This document shows positions 44,187 to 55,356 of a stretch of DNA of 64,000 nt, in pieces. The notes beneath the pieces are model-generated. The model worked only from the letters and a program-made list of their open reading frames with translations, did not search any database and was not told the origin of the DNA. Source of the DNA: Sipunculus nudus. Its lineage: Eukaryota > Annelida > Sipuncula > Golfingiida > Sipunculidae. A program made the position numbers and the translations under genes. The number at the start of each line of letters is the position of its first letter. The first letter of the stretch is position 1. Location: contig CM049310.1 of NCBI GenBank assembly GCA_026874595.1, positions 81,392,556-81,456,555 on the forward strand, in the 5' to 3' direction.

Positions 44187-44466
44187 TGTTTAATGGCTCT
44201 TGGTGTTATAATGTCAATTATCGTCACGAACAAAAGCTCAGCAGATATTTAAAAAAATCTCCCGCGCGTCAAAATCAATTAGTGCTCCTGCCGCATTAGC
44301 ACTTAACAAATATTCTTATATTACCTCTAACGATTCAAGGACAGTATTCATCGGATTCAATTTACCAGGTAATGGATTACCTTGATAAGTCGTTTCATGA
44401 TTTCGGAACTAACACATCAAGTTTTATTTCATGAAAATCCAACATCAGCACTTTAATATAAAACGG
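44187..44466 (+). repeat. Repeat H, copy 2
   Basis: Second copy of 41663-41956, 2.5 kb downstream in the same orientation, with many substitutions. Confidence 0.75.
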
Positions 44467-44514
44467 TTCTTTGATGACTTGTAGAAATGTCGGATTTTCT
44501 GCTTACTGCATCCG

Positions 44515-44885
44515 CCAGAATGGCACTGTATACGCTCCGTTAGTATGTGAGTGTTTGTTCACAACATAACTCACATAACCCGCTAGTGAGAAGCAAACCG
44601 AGATATACTTGAGAAGCAAACCGAGATATACTTGGGACGAAACTGCTCCAGATATAGTATATGCAGCGACCATGGCTAAAAATACGCTCGTGGTCAATAT
44701 ATCCTTTTGGTTTCTTTTAATTTTAAATTCGTGGAAGGAGAACAAAGAGTTCAGAGAAAAAATGACTCATTTTTTTTTATATTTCCGGTGGATTATTGAA
44801 AATAATTTTTTGGGCGGATCTGAATCATGATCATTTATGCCATCGGCGGAGGTAGGCCCTCTGTTAGTGCTCTCTGGTTTGCGAA
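44515..44885 (+). repeat. Interspersed repeat C, nearly complete copy
   Basis: Left part TATACGCTCCGTTAGTATGT then GTTCACAACATAACTCAC (44562), a GGGCGGATCTGAATC block (44812), and the right end ATCGGCGGAGGTAGGCCCTC (44842). It contains a 23-bp tandem duplication at 44588-44633. Confidence 0.65.
44588..44633 (+). repeat. 23-bp unit duplicated in tandem
   Basis: A unit beginning GAGAAGCAAACCGAGATATA is present twice without a difference (44588-44610 and 44611-44633), so it is very recent. Confidence 0.95.
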
Positions 44886-44889
44886 TAAG

Positions 44890-45300
44890 AGCACAGGCTA
44901 GACTTAAATAAAAAGGATGGAAAGCCAAACATAACACTGCGCCAGAACGGTTTGCTAATATCATGTATCTTCCATCTGGTCTGAAAGGCTGACTGGTTTA
45001 CATCGGCTTGGCGGGACGGCAGCATGCAGGCCTGTGCGGGCTTATTGCTTTTGCTGTGGGTCTGTGAATATACGGGGCTGGACATCATCACGACAGATCT
45101 TTCACAGAAACATGAGACCACGACACAACGGAACAAGAGGATATAAATATTAAATGATATAATATCCCCCTAGACATTAAAACATACTTCTTTATTAGGT
45201 TAAAGTATAACATGTATAACTTGCTTCATTTGATAACATCGTTACATATTGGTCATATATAACTATCATCAACGGACGTTATGATATCATACTTGCAAAT
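44890..45300. other. Non-coding stretch, nothing recognised
   Basis: No supported feature. Confidence 0.4.
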
Positions 45301-45304
45301 ATAA

Positions 45305-45448
<144 letters not shown>

Positions 45449-46315
45449 ATTCAGCTTAAGCTTCATATACATGTATAGATATATACATATATATCTGTGT
45501 GTATCTTATTTTTGTTTAAAATATGTTTTAAGGCTTCTTTTACACCAAATTCTATAGTCATAACTTAAATATAATTGATGATTCTGCTCCGAGTTCTGCT
45601 GCAATGGCAATTTTTCAGCTGAATACAATACATGTCACCTTACTGTGTAACCGCACTAATGAATTTATTAATTAATTAAACTGCTTAAGCAAAGCCTACA
45701 CTTTTTGACCTTTACCCATAATTCATAAAAGAACGACAGTCGACCTTGACCTTATTATTAAAGACACTGTATTTGTTGTGATAAACTGCGATGATTGGTG
45801 CCGAGTCTGGCTCCGGATGGGGCAATCATGGTTGATCCTGCCCGAAACAATACGCTCTAGATTACCAGTCTGAAAATAAATATTGGTGTCTGATAACTTC
45901 ATGGCTAAAGCTATCACAGAAGTGGACATTCTGCTCGGGTTATGGCGACGTCATTACGACGTTATGCTGATACTGTAAAGACGCCACCAAAGGTCATGAA
46001 TTTGTAGCTTTTGCCGCCAGGCGGCACTCAATTATATGTGATTGATCCGATATATGGACAGAAAACATTATTCTTTTGCCGTTAGTGCTCAAAGAACTTT
46101 GACCTTTTTTGTATTTGAACATTTGTTAAACATATTGAGAATCACTTCCTGATAAATTTTAGTGCAGTTTATCTTTAAAATATATCAGTAAATGTGGTTA
46201 TCTTTTAAATTTTGACATCCTTGCGTTTCATCCGTCGGTGCACATTTATACTGACCTGTTCCGACAGCTGACGTGTATAAAATAATGATACTGCTACTAA
46301 CTTTTCACAAAACAT
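45449..46315. other. Non-coding stretch, nothing recognised
   Basis: No supported feature. Confidence 0.4.
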
Positions 46316-46640
46316 GTCAGAAAATGCCGATACCGCAGCACACAGACTGTTTTTTTAGTTACCATTAGTTTGGGAGGCCCTCCAAAGTAACCCAAACACA
46401 TTCAACAAGGACACCTGGCAGAAAATCAGACGAACTAAAGTGTTGCAAGCCAGTGACCTTTTTGAACTTCTCAACATATGCAAACAGATACTTTAAGTTA
46501 AATATTATTTTATGTTTGTCCTTATTGGCGCATGCACCTTATTTAGTAACAGCTTGTACATAAGCAAGCCCATACATCGACCATAAAGACGTTATATGAA
46601 CCTTTTTTAGAGGAATACAGTTCCTTAAAAGATCATTCTC
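46316..46640 (+). mobile_element. MITE, TTAAAGG superfamily, core A (decayed)
   Basis: GCACACAGACTGTT (46338), ACACATTCAACAAGGACACC (46398), AATCAGACGAAC (46424), GTAACAGCTTGTACATAAGC (46546). Termini not recognisable. Confidence 0.6.
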
Positions 46641-47235
46641 GACTTGTAGTGAGAATTAAACATACCTATCAAATTTGTCTTATTTTATTTAACTCCGCTA
46701 GAACACATGTATCTGACATATTTGCCGTGACTTTGCAACTTGTATGCTAAAAACGGAACCGGGTGTTAGGCAGGATTATCGGCATTTACCATAAACTCGC
46801 CATTTCGGACGGCTAATTCGTCCTTTTCGAACTGTGTAAGTATGTGCTCGGGAAAACAACAACAAGCCGTGTAGGACAAAACAGGCATTTTGGACCACGC
46901 ATTATTCGGCCGGTTTAAAACTTTCATACTATTAGGACAGTCAGATATGATTTCCTCATGGACCTTTCACGTGTTGTGAGTGCAGAACATTAGGTTATAT
47001 TCATGTCGCTAGTGCAGGGCACTCGTGGGAGGCTCTCACGCAGAGAAAGCCTTGTAATTCATGAAAATTATACAGAAAAAAATGTAGGTGGGCAGCTGAC
47101 TTTATTTAATATGTATTACACAATTTTTCCCCGAACTGAACAATGGATTAAAGTAACATTCTGACACGGAAGACCTCTTGACAGGAATGCTTAGAACCAA
47201 TAATAATATTCTAAATTCCTTCGACCCAAAAAAAT
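46641..47235. other. Non-coding stretch, nothing recognised
   Basis: No supported feature. Confidence 0.4.
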
Positions 47236-47465
47236 GGTATGGTTCTCAGGCACCTTCCTCCGGAAACCCGTGAGCGCGGGCGATTTTTTAGTTTTTTTTT
47301 TATCTTTTTATCGTATGTTTTGATAAAAATGTCATATGATCAGGAAGAAAGCATGAAAATAACAAAATTTTATGCTAAACAGTTAAAAACACTACATAAT
47401 AAGGGAAACTTATCAAAATTGTACTATCGCAAATTAAATATTATGAATAAGTAGTTTACCTTTAA
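47236..47465 (+). mobile_element. MITE family E
   Basis: Starts GGTATGGTTCTCAGGCACCT, with GCGGGCGATTTTTTAG, AATGTCATATGATCAGG and AACTTATCAAAATTGTACTA. Related to 51690-51950 and, reversed, 56451-56750. Confidence 0.6.
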
Positions 47466-47839
47466 TATGACTTGATGGCCGATCGACAGATTTAAAAGTA
47501 GTTTTGTACGTGACCTTGACCTTGGAAAAGTTGTCTATCTGCCCCTCGGACATTGCAGTCTAGTTTTTAGAATTTATCTTCCAATCTGTAGAAAAATGGC
47601 CAAAAGGGACCCACTGTGATAAACCTCATTACACTGAAGATGTCTGCTAAATTTCGTTTGCATCACATTTAAGGTTTGACAACTGGTCTTCAATATGAAA
47701 CATTTAAGATACATATTCATTTGCAATAATATATGTATTATCTCATGCTATTTGTTAATTTTGACTGAATACAAAAGTGTATCATCAAAATCATCCGGTA
47801 ACACGAACTTAATATGCACATTTTAAATTCACCTTTGAT

Positions 47840-48160
47840 CTTTGTTATGATTCTGTGTGTGAGTAAAAACAGTCCACGTGTCCCATTTTCCAAGAACAAA
47901 TATGCCTTGAAACACGTGCGATCTTGAGCGACAACGCCATATCAAAGAGTAGAAATATAAAAAGAAAAACGCACGAAATACCAGTTGTACGTTTGTAAGG
48001 CTGCGAGGTGGCGTGCGCGCTATGTTTATGTTTTTACACGGTTTTCAATTTGAGTACAGGAGTAGGTAAACGATTTTAAAAAGGTTTGATAGATACCATA
48101 ATATTGTGAGGAGAAAACATTATATATACCTGGTATGTGAATAGGCCCCTTTAAATAACA
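47840..48160 (+). mobile_element. MITE, TTAAAGG superfamily, core B
   Basis: Left end TTTAAATTCACCTTTGATC (47822), GTGTGAGTAAAAACAGTCC (47860), GCTATGTTTATGTTTT (48019), right end GTGAATAGGCCCCTTTAAAT (48138). Confidence 0.7.
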
Positions 48161-48970
48161 ATACAGATTCCTAATACCTAAAACAAATAAGCCAGCTAGG
48201 TGCGGCTATTAATGAAGTGAGGCAATTCACTAGCACATAAGCTGAATCTAAATAATACTAAAACCTTGGTATTTTTAATTTAGTTTTAATAAGATTACAT
48301 TGATTCTCTGGTGAAAAAAGGCTGCATTGCCAAATCAATAGGACCTTATTCTTTCTACACATATATAAAAGTATCCAAGAGACAGTTACGGGGCGTATAA
48401 AAAATCAGAACAGACCAGGTCACGATGTAGCAAGGTTTTTTTTATCTGACAGTTCGTGGGGATGCCATGGCAGTGATCCATAGATCAGCGCCATGTAACA
48501 GTTCCAATATCGCACGGAAGTACAGAAGTATATATCACTATAGATAAGATTTGCCCCGGCATGTTTCTGGGTCCAATCTGTCTCCATACACTGTTCATTA
48601 CTATACCCCAATTCCATCCTCAACCAGAAAGCTTAGGGCGAGCATGTATTCATCATATCGTCCCACGAACGATGGAATCTATATTACATAATTACGTTTA
48701 CGTCTTATAAATGACGTCTTCACGCAACATGCAGGTTTGAAACAGATTGATTGGGCGTCCCTGCGCCAGCGAGTGTACAAAGTTGTATGCAAGGGAAGTT
48801 TCGTGACACAAGGAGTGATGAAATATGTTCAAATATATGTAGGTTTTAGTGTCATCTAAATGTTCCCCGTGTCTCTTCTGAATTAATTTAGAATGGCACA
48901 TACAGAACACATTTAACAGGATCTTAACGTGCTTAGTGTTTATGCTTAAGAAGAGTACGTGGTTGGAATT
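48161..48970. other. Non-coding stretch, nothing recognised
   Basis: No supported feature. If 48981-49081 is a first exon, its promoter would lie here. Confidence 0.35.
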
Positions 48971-48975
48971 ATTCG

Positions 48976-48987
48976 TGCGCATGCGCA
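48976..48987. promoter_or_regulatory. NRF-1-like palindrome
   Basis: TGCGCATGCGCA, a perfect match to the palindromic NRF-1 consensus common in CpG-type animal promoters. The same word occurs in a MITE at 33764, so the match is suggestive only. Confidence 0.35.
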
Positions 48988-49081
48988 GAACATCTGAGAG
49001 GATCAATAGCGAGAGTCAACTGTTTGACGTTGAGAAGCGGAGCCCGCAGCAGAAAGCTGCGGCGGCCAGCGGTGCTACAAG
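48981..49081 (+). CDS. Candidate first coding exon of a host gene
   Basis: I do not recognise the product. An ATG at 48981 is followed by 33 open codons and two bases of a split codon, ending exactly at a near-perfect splice donor: CTACAAG followed by GTAAGT at 49082. The peptide is polar, with SESQLFDVEKRSPQQKAAAA. The exon is locally GC-rich (CGGAGCCCGCAGCAG, GCTGCGGCGGCC) in an AT-rich setting, as first exons often are, and an NRF-1-like palindrome overlaps the ATG. Against it: the ATG sits inside that palindrome, only one exon is visible, and no matching acceptor and second exon were found in 49085-51000. The segment might equally be a 5' untranslated exon or chance. Confidence 0.33.
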
Positions 49082-49084
49082 GTA

Positions 49085-50510
49085 AGTGTCTTCCATACAG
49101 TTATCACTGTGCTCCAAACATAATGCGTGTACTCGTCGCCAAATGTGGTATTAGCGGCTGCCAAAAGTGAAAATAAAGAGCAATCGATCGTGAATACTGA
49201 AAATGATCATTATGTCCAATCATCTTATGTACTTAAATTGAATTTTACGGAGTTTTGTGTTTCTGTGAAGCCGGATTGCCGCGGTTCCGTCGGTCAGATT
49301 CGTATAAGTACAGGCGATATACTTTTATATTTATTTAGGCGCTGGACAAACAAGACATAATATATAATTATAAATTTATACACCAGAGTTATATGATTAG
49401 CAGATTTACTATTGCGTGTGACGCAGTCAATAATTCATGGATTTTAAGATAATTTGGATAATTAAACTTTTAAAAATAAAAGTTCACACACAAATTAACC
49501 TCACACACACGCACCTGTCCCTCCTACACACGTACAGGTAATATTGTACCAAGGTAATTTCGACTTGTAGATGCTGATAAATCTGCACAAGTTGACTGGC
49601 TTAATTTTCCTGAAGTCGAGGGAACTACCTGTCCCGGAAGGGAACGCCTTGCCCAGACGACACCCCTACCAGCAAGCAATTTCCCCGAGCCCAACGTAAA
49701 ATCATCTATTGCTTGTTATACCGTGAAAATAACCGTCATTCATAGCGCTGACCGAATTCTGTTTTATAATATAGAAATATTATTTATTTATATCTGATAG
49801 TTGTGTCAGGTGAACTTCGTGTACTTTAGGTTAATCTTACAGTCGATTTTACTGCACCAAAGAAGATAAATTTAATTATACGATCCGGGGAAAACATGAA
49901 AACCATTGATTGGTTTGTTGTTTTATAAACTGCCTTACGTTTATTAGTTCTAGTATTTATTTGCGTTTGTCCCTTAAGCGGTCATATCGAGGTATTTAAA
50001 TATCTGTAATGGTTCTTTCAGTATCTATATTCAGATGTTCTATGGGATTATTCCGGTTCTTTCGATTAGTGGGCAGGCATGCAGGCAGTCACTATTACGA
50101 GGACGAAGTAATCGAAAGACTGGAATATTAAAACAAGAGCAAGAGTTTATTTCCCCGATATGTCAGATAAAGTGACAGGGTAAGCGACATGTCATATATC
50201 ATTTTCAGGCAGATAGCATACCGTTTTAGGCCATAGATAGGTCAAATAATATAACACATGCTACTTTGGTTGCCAATTAGGATTTTTAATAAGTATCCAA
50301 TATTGCGTAGATCAGCCCAGTCGCGCCAGCAGACAGGACCGCGGAATGTTATAAAATAATCCAAACATTTATACCGTTTATTGCGAAGTAATTATTGACC
50401 TTGATCAAATTAATCGATAGGTTATGTACTAAGGACCCTCGCGTTTCTTGTGGTGATGAATGTTTGAAATATCGAAATATGCAAGAGGACCAATACAATT
50501 ACGGCTAAAA
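49085..50510. other. Non-coding stretch, nothing recognised
   Basis: Would be intron 1 if the preceding exon is real. A CA-rich segment lies at 49485-49540. The 77-codon frame at 49127-49360 has no motif. Confidence 0.35.
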
Positions 50511-50514
50511 AACC

Positions 50515-50735
50515 CGATGCGATTGTCAATGGCTCGGACGGTAATCAGCACTGTTATCGATATCTATAAAACCGATAGGATTATCGATGGTTCTGGTAAG
50601 AATATATACGATTATTATGGCTCTGACAAATACCGACTCGATTATCGGTATCTATGACAAAAATAGGTATACAGATTACGATAGTCATGACAAAAAACGA
50701 TATGCTTATCAATAGCTCAGACAAAAAAATATTCA
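50515..50735 (+). repeat. Minisatellite with a unit of about 31 bp
   Basis: Degenerate units resembling GATTATCGATGGCTCTGACA begin near 50521, 50551, 50580, 50611, 50642, 50675 and 50705. Seven units, period 30-33 bp, substantial divergence. Confidence 0.85.
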
Positions 50736-51685
50736 ATTTGAAAATTTCTTCAGCTGTACACGATTGAAAGTAGGAAAAGAAGTTAACCTCAAGGCACAAT
50801 ATTCGGAAAAGGTGGGGCATGTCCCAGTAGTAATTCTAAACAAATCGGAAGAACCATAAACATCGCATTAGAGGTGTAAGACTTCCCATTAGCTGCTGTT
50901 GAACGCAGATGCACCGCAAGCCGTAATCCTGTTAGCAGTTGGTAACCTGACGACATATTCTCTACCGTCGTCTTTCAAGACATTTCCATGGATGTAAATA
51001 CATGCAGCGAGCGACCGGCACCCAACCATGCTCGGGATTAAAACAATCTATCAGTCGTCAGGTTAAGCCAGTGAGAGGACCCCGGACGTGCATATTTAGC
51101 ACTGTCCGACCGGCTCTAACGTCCACATTAGCCTGCAGAACGACAGTCAAGAGGGATTAATGAAGGTCTGAGGACATTATAAACTCAGCACCTGAAGGAA
51201 GCCCGTCTGTGGTATTTATTTGCAGACTATGCCGTGAATGTTGCGGAACTTTCAGGTGTGTGTCTATCAATAATAGCGCGCACACACACAGACATACAAT
51301 AATACACAATAGTCTACGGCCTCTGCGAGCGAAACTTGGAACTGGGGGCATTTTTTTTTTTTTTATTTTTTATTGATCTGTATTCACCAGTGGATATCGA
51401 TGCGAAAATTGCAAGTTGACCCTTTAAACTTGTGTTGTATTAAGAATGATTTTTTTGCTACCAGTGGCCGGAATCGGTTGTAAAATCATATAAGAAAAAA
51501 AACGACCGATTATTCATCGATTATTTAATGTACTTTCTATGTAACTGGAAATCTGCTATAATGGATTACACTTGAAATAATGACTAAGTAAATTCTAGTC
51601 TTACAGGTACATCAAGCTGAAAGGTGAAGAAAGTTGTTCAATTTACAAGGCTATATGCTACTTTGTGTCTAGTCTTACTTATTTC
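50736..51685. other. Non-coding stretch, nothing recognised
   Basis: No supported feature apart from an A/T homopolymer at 51351-51364. Confidence 0.4.
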
Positions 51686-51950
51686 AGAAATCAATGCCAT
51701 TTTTTTTCTGTATGTTTCGATTAAAATGTCATATGATCAGGGAAAAGCATGATTATAACAATTTTTTTTACTTAACACGTAAAAGTACTACAAAACAAAG
51801 GAAATTTATCAAAACTGTATTATTTTATCTTCATGAAAGAAATATCCGAACGGCTGGAAGTCAAAATTGGCAAGTTTCTACTGAAAATCAAAATAAAGAA
51901 AATGATGCACGGTATAAAACTGTTGCGGGCGATGCCTGGGAACCATACCT
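51686..51950 (+). mobile_element. MITE family E
   Basis: AGAAATCAATGCCATT (51687), AAAATGTCATATGATCAGGG (51723), AATTTATCAAAACTGTATTA (51804) and a right end GGGCGATGCCTGGGAACCAT, the inverse of the family start. Confidence 0.65.
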
Positions 51951-52239
51951 TTTATTTTTTTTTTTTTTCTGCTTAACATGATGAAAATATTTTTTTTTTC
52001 TGGTTAATATGACTTATTTTTAGGTGCATACATAATCATTTGTGTTCAATTACGAAAAATGAAGCCAATTTAATCGATTATGAAAAAAACGACCAAACAT
52101 CGATGTCATTGATTATTGGTTCATTACCCGTGGATTTTGGTCGGTGAAGAAGGGCTGCGCCTGTTGTTAAACCATCAGAACTTAAGTCTCATATCGAGAT
52201 TAAATTTTTTTTTCTTTTAGAACAGGGCAGGTTCCCGAA

Positions 52240-52640
52240 AGGGGAGCGTCCACTTCATAGACCAAAACATTAAACAGGCATATTTCATTATCTGGAGTGA
52301 CCTTAATGTGTTTATTTGAACCTTTTATAAAAATAGGCCAGAAAATGCCAATCCACCGCACACAGACTGAATCGTTTTGTTTATATTCACAGCAAACATT
52401 TGACAACCCTTTTTACAACCGTAGAGGGTTGTCAAATTGAAATTTTGACAACCAGGGTTGTTGTTTTAGGTACACCCTTTTGACAACCCTAAAGCTGTCG
52501 ATTTAACAACTCTATGTGTTCATTGCACTTGTTTATTTCATGTGGTTGACCGCCATAATAATTCAAACACAATAAACAAAAACATCTGGTGGCAAGTCAG
52601 ACTCACTCGCGTTTTGCAATGGCCGTTTTGCAACCAGTCA
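52240..52640 (+). mobile_element. MITE, TTAAAGG superfamily, core A, with palindromic insertion
   Basis: CCGCACACAGACTGAATCGT (52356) at the left and AACATCTGGTGGCAAGTCAG (52579), GCGTTTTGCAATGGCCGTTT (52610) at the right are collinear with the 56900 copy. The 52397-52515 segment between them is extra. Confidence 0.6.
52399..52498. repeat. Cluster of TTGACAACCCT inverted repeats
   Basis: TTTGACAACCCT (52399-52410) and AGGGTTGTCAAA (52425-52436) form a perfect 12-bp stem with a 14-base loop. TTTTGACAACCAGGGTTG (52443) and TTTTGACAACCCTAAAG (52484) follow. Four copies of one word in 100 bp. Confidence 0.85.
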
Positions 52641-52734
52641 ATTTTCATATTCACCACATGTTTCTCACACATAGTAGATATAGTTAGAAAGAAAATAAAA
52701 AAAATTGAAAAAAAAAAAAAATAAAGATTGGGCT

Positions 52735-52880
52735 GGTTTATGTCAAGTGACAGCTTACTTGTAGGCTATGATGCATTGTCAAAAATGACGAAAATATTTG
52801 CACCCTCATAGCGCTTTAAATTGCTTTCCTCGATGAGGGATATAACGGCACTCTGGCCTTAATACGCTGGTCGTATGACC
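52735..52880 (+). repeat. Interspersed repeat D, partial
   Basis: AAATGACGAAAATATTTGCA (52784) followed by a CTCATAGCGCTTTA and GGCACTCTGGCCTTAATACG block as in 16860-16980 and 58960-59030. Confidence 0.6.
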
Positions 52881-53985
52881 CCGAAATGACCCCGAATAAC
52901 ACAGAAACCACCAAACGCTGCTGATCTCCTGTAACGACGGGAACCCCTGAATGCGCATAATCGGAGTCACAGTTGTACGACTCTGTTGTTTAGGGTTTCT
53001 TGGCGCCATAAAAAACAATGGACCGCGGTTTATAATTAGACAAATGGCGTAGGTACACATGCAGTGAGGAGGGAGATGTAGTCCGTTCAAGTACGCTGGA
53101 TAAGACTTGTTTTAAGGTAAATTACATAAACAAGGATTTTTTTTCTGTGGTAAGGACCTCACAGAATAAGCAATATTTTCCGGGTGTGTTCCTTTGAAAA
53201 ATAAACATAGAGTGTTTCCTTAACGAATAGCAAATTTTGATATTAAAGTTTGATAGTTGAGATAATTAGTCCTGGTCATCCCAAGAGGTTAGTTTTAAGT
53301 AGAAAAGAGCTCTGGTGGATGGGTGCAGGTATCTCATACCAGGTACTGGAGCTCTACAGTATTTTTAGGGCAGGGCTAATACGAGGTCGCTTGGTGCTCT
53401 TGTACGAGCATGAGAGGCCCTAAAATAAAAGGGCAAAATCTGCTGTAAAGGTTGAATGTGTTCCAATAAGAGCCATTTCAACACTAAGTAGAAAAGACCT
53501 CTTTTTACATTGCACACATATTTACACATACCAAATTTTACTCCATTCATCCTGTCCTTTTTATACAAAAAAAAATCAGGTACAGAAAATTGCATTGAAA
53601 CATATTCTACTGTCATATATCTTCTGTCAGCACAACCGAACTACTTGCGACAATGGTATATTAAGAAGTCCCAGTGCAATATAAGGAAATGATTCCGTGA
53701 TTAGCAGACTGGGACCCGTGCGTGCGAGTACGATTAGATGCTTAGTCACATCTGGGTGCACGGAGGCTCGCCCCAATCAATTTTCTAATCATCCTCTAAC
53801 TTCCGCTTTTCCCGATTGACTTGGACGCTAATTAGTAAAAAAAGAATACAGGTACGTGGTGCTATCCTTACTGTGTTCATCCTACACGTCAGACGTCTAA
53901 ATCGGGAGTGAGGGCAAGCATGAGAGGAACTGATTGTTTCTCTGAATATAACGGGTGTTAATTTAGCCGAGAAGATATAACCTAG
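52881..53985. other. Non-coding stretch, nothing recognised
   Basis: No supported feature. Confidence 0.4.
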
Positions 53986-54002
53986 ATAATGCGTTTCAGG
54001 TT

Positions 54003-54397
54003 GCTTCTGTGGCTCAGGGGTGGAGCGTATAGGACTCAAAGCCGGGAGATCGTGAGTTCGAATCTCGGCCGAGGCGGTGGGATTGTTCACGGTCGGCCCA
54101 AACCCAGAGTGAGCGCTTTGCAGGCTTAATGGAAAGGCCGTGTTTTACTCACAAGCGAGTACGCTTTTCGGGGATTCCTCGGTGGTATGACCCAGCAATG
54201 GGGACGATTACGCACCCAGGTCCCGCAGGTTCAGTCGTCACCGGGCCTGATTGAAACCAGGATATAAAATGAGAGGAAGCGTGTGATACTGCCCTGTCAC
54301 ATAGTCCGAGACCGGAATGGATTTCTGCTGATGTACAAATACGTAGTTAAGTTAGCATTAAAAAATGGAGGCGTTTACCTCCACAAAATATTACAAA
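54003..54397 (+). mobile_element. tRNA-derived SINE, full length, copy 4
   Basis: The best copy. The tRNA-like head at 54003-54078 has an A-box-like GTGGCTCAGGGGTGGAGCGT and a B-box GAGTTCGAATCTC. The body contains GACCCAGCAATGGGGACGAT and GAAACCAGGATATAAAATGA, and the 3' hairpin GGAGGCGTTTACCTCC is at 54367-54382. Imperfect 15-bp direct repeats AATGCGTTTCAGGTT (53988-54002) and AATACGTTTCCGGTT (54398-54412) are the target-site duplication. Confidence 0.92.
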
Positions 54398-54412
54398 AAT
54401 ACGTTTCCGGTT

Positions 54413-54610
54413 CACTACTACCACTATTTCGACTACTACTATTACTGCTACTACTACTATTACTACTACTCCTACTATTACTACTACTTCCACTTCTGTT
54501 GTTATTACTACTACTACTATTACTACTACTTCTACTTCTATTATTATTACTACTACCATTACTACAATCACTACTTCTATTATTATTACTACTACTGCTA
54601 CTACTTATAA
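54413..54610. repeat. (ACT)n trinucleotide repeat
   Basis: Imperfect TAC/ACT/ATT trinucleotides over about 200 bp. It begins at the duplicated target of the SINE. Long poly-Leu and poly-Tyr frames here are artefacts. Confidence 0.95.
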
Positions 54611-54810
54611 TAATAATGTATCAATGTTGAAAGGAGTTTAAAGCCCATATCTGCTTTAATTATTGTATTATATGAAATTTGTATGTGTACGTATGTGTGA
54701 ATACTATGATATGTATCCAAAGAGAAAGGACGAATTTCTTTGCATACTTCACTGATATTAAAAAATATGAGGAATACATCAAGGATTTTACTGCTGGTTG
54801 GCACGGTCTT

Positions 54811-55356
54811 TATCTTGTAGACTGGTACCCTGCTCTATTACGGCCCTCAGGCAAGCATAGAGACAGGCGTACAACGCCATCTAAAGTAGATGCAACTCCT
54901 GACTTACCTGTAGACTGGTTCCAACTCCAGTCTACTCGCTTAAATCGATTGTCATGGACGTTCACGCGATCCTGACTGGTTATCCATGGAGATTTCTTAT
55001 AAAATAACTTTATTTAGTTATTTATAGTGCTCCAAATATTGAAAAAATGAGTTGTTGCACAAAAATTGACTGATGGATATATAGATGATCCGATATACTG
55101 AATCTCTGATATTCTATTGTACGTGACATTGGTTTATTATCAATATCTATAAATCTAATCATAAATGTCACACGAATATACAGCCAACTTTTGACAACTT
55201 CTCTGAGCAAACGAAATGCTTATTTTTATCATATATAATCCATTCTGGAGTTGGAACCAGTCTGCCGTCAGCAATAAAGATGGCGTTGTACGCCCGTCTC
55301 TATGATTGTCTCAGAGCAGCGGTGCCAAGAGAGCGGGGTACAAGTCTATATATATC
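54811..55356. mobile_element. Foldback-type element with long inverted arms
   Basis: 54811-54930 and 55245-55356 are inverted relative to each other. Both arms hold an ACTGGTACCC/ACTTGTACCCC start, CATAGAGAC(A/G)GGCGTACAAC, GCCATCT and AGACTGGTTCCAACTCCAG. The arms are about 110-120 bp around a 314-bp spacer without coding capacity. Confidence 0.8.

Noticed and set aside
54005-54078. Possible tRNA gene
   Set aside because: The tRNA-like head continues into a SINE body with a target-site duplication, and the arms do not fold into a full cloverleaf.
54283-54630. Long frames rich in Leu or Tyr
   Set aside because: Produced by the (ACT)n microsatellite; no gene.
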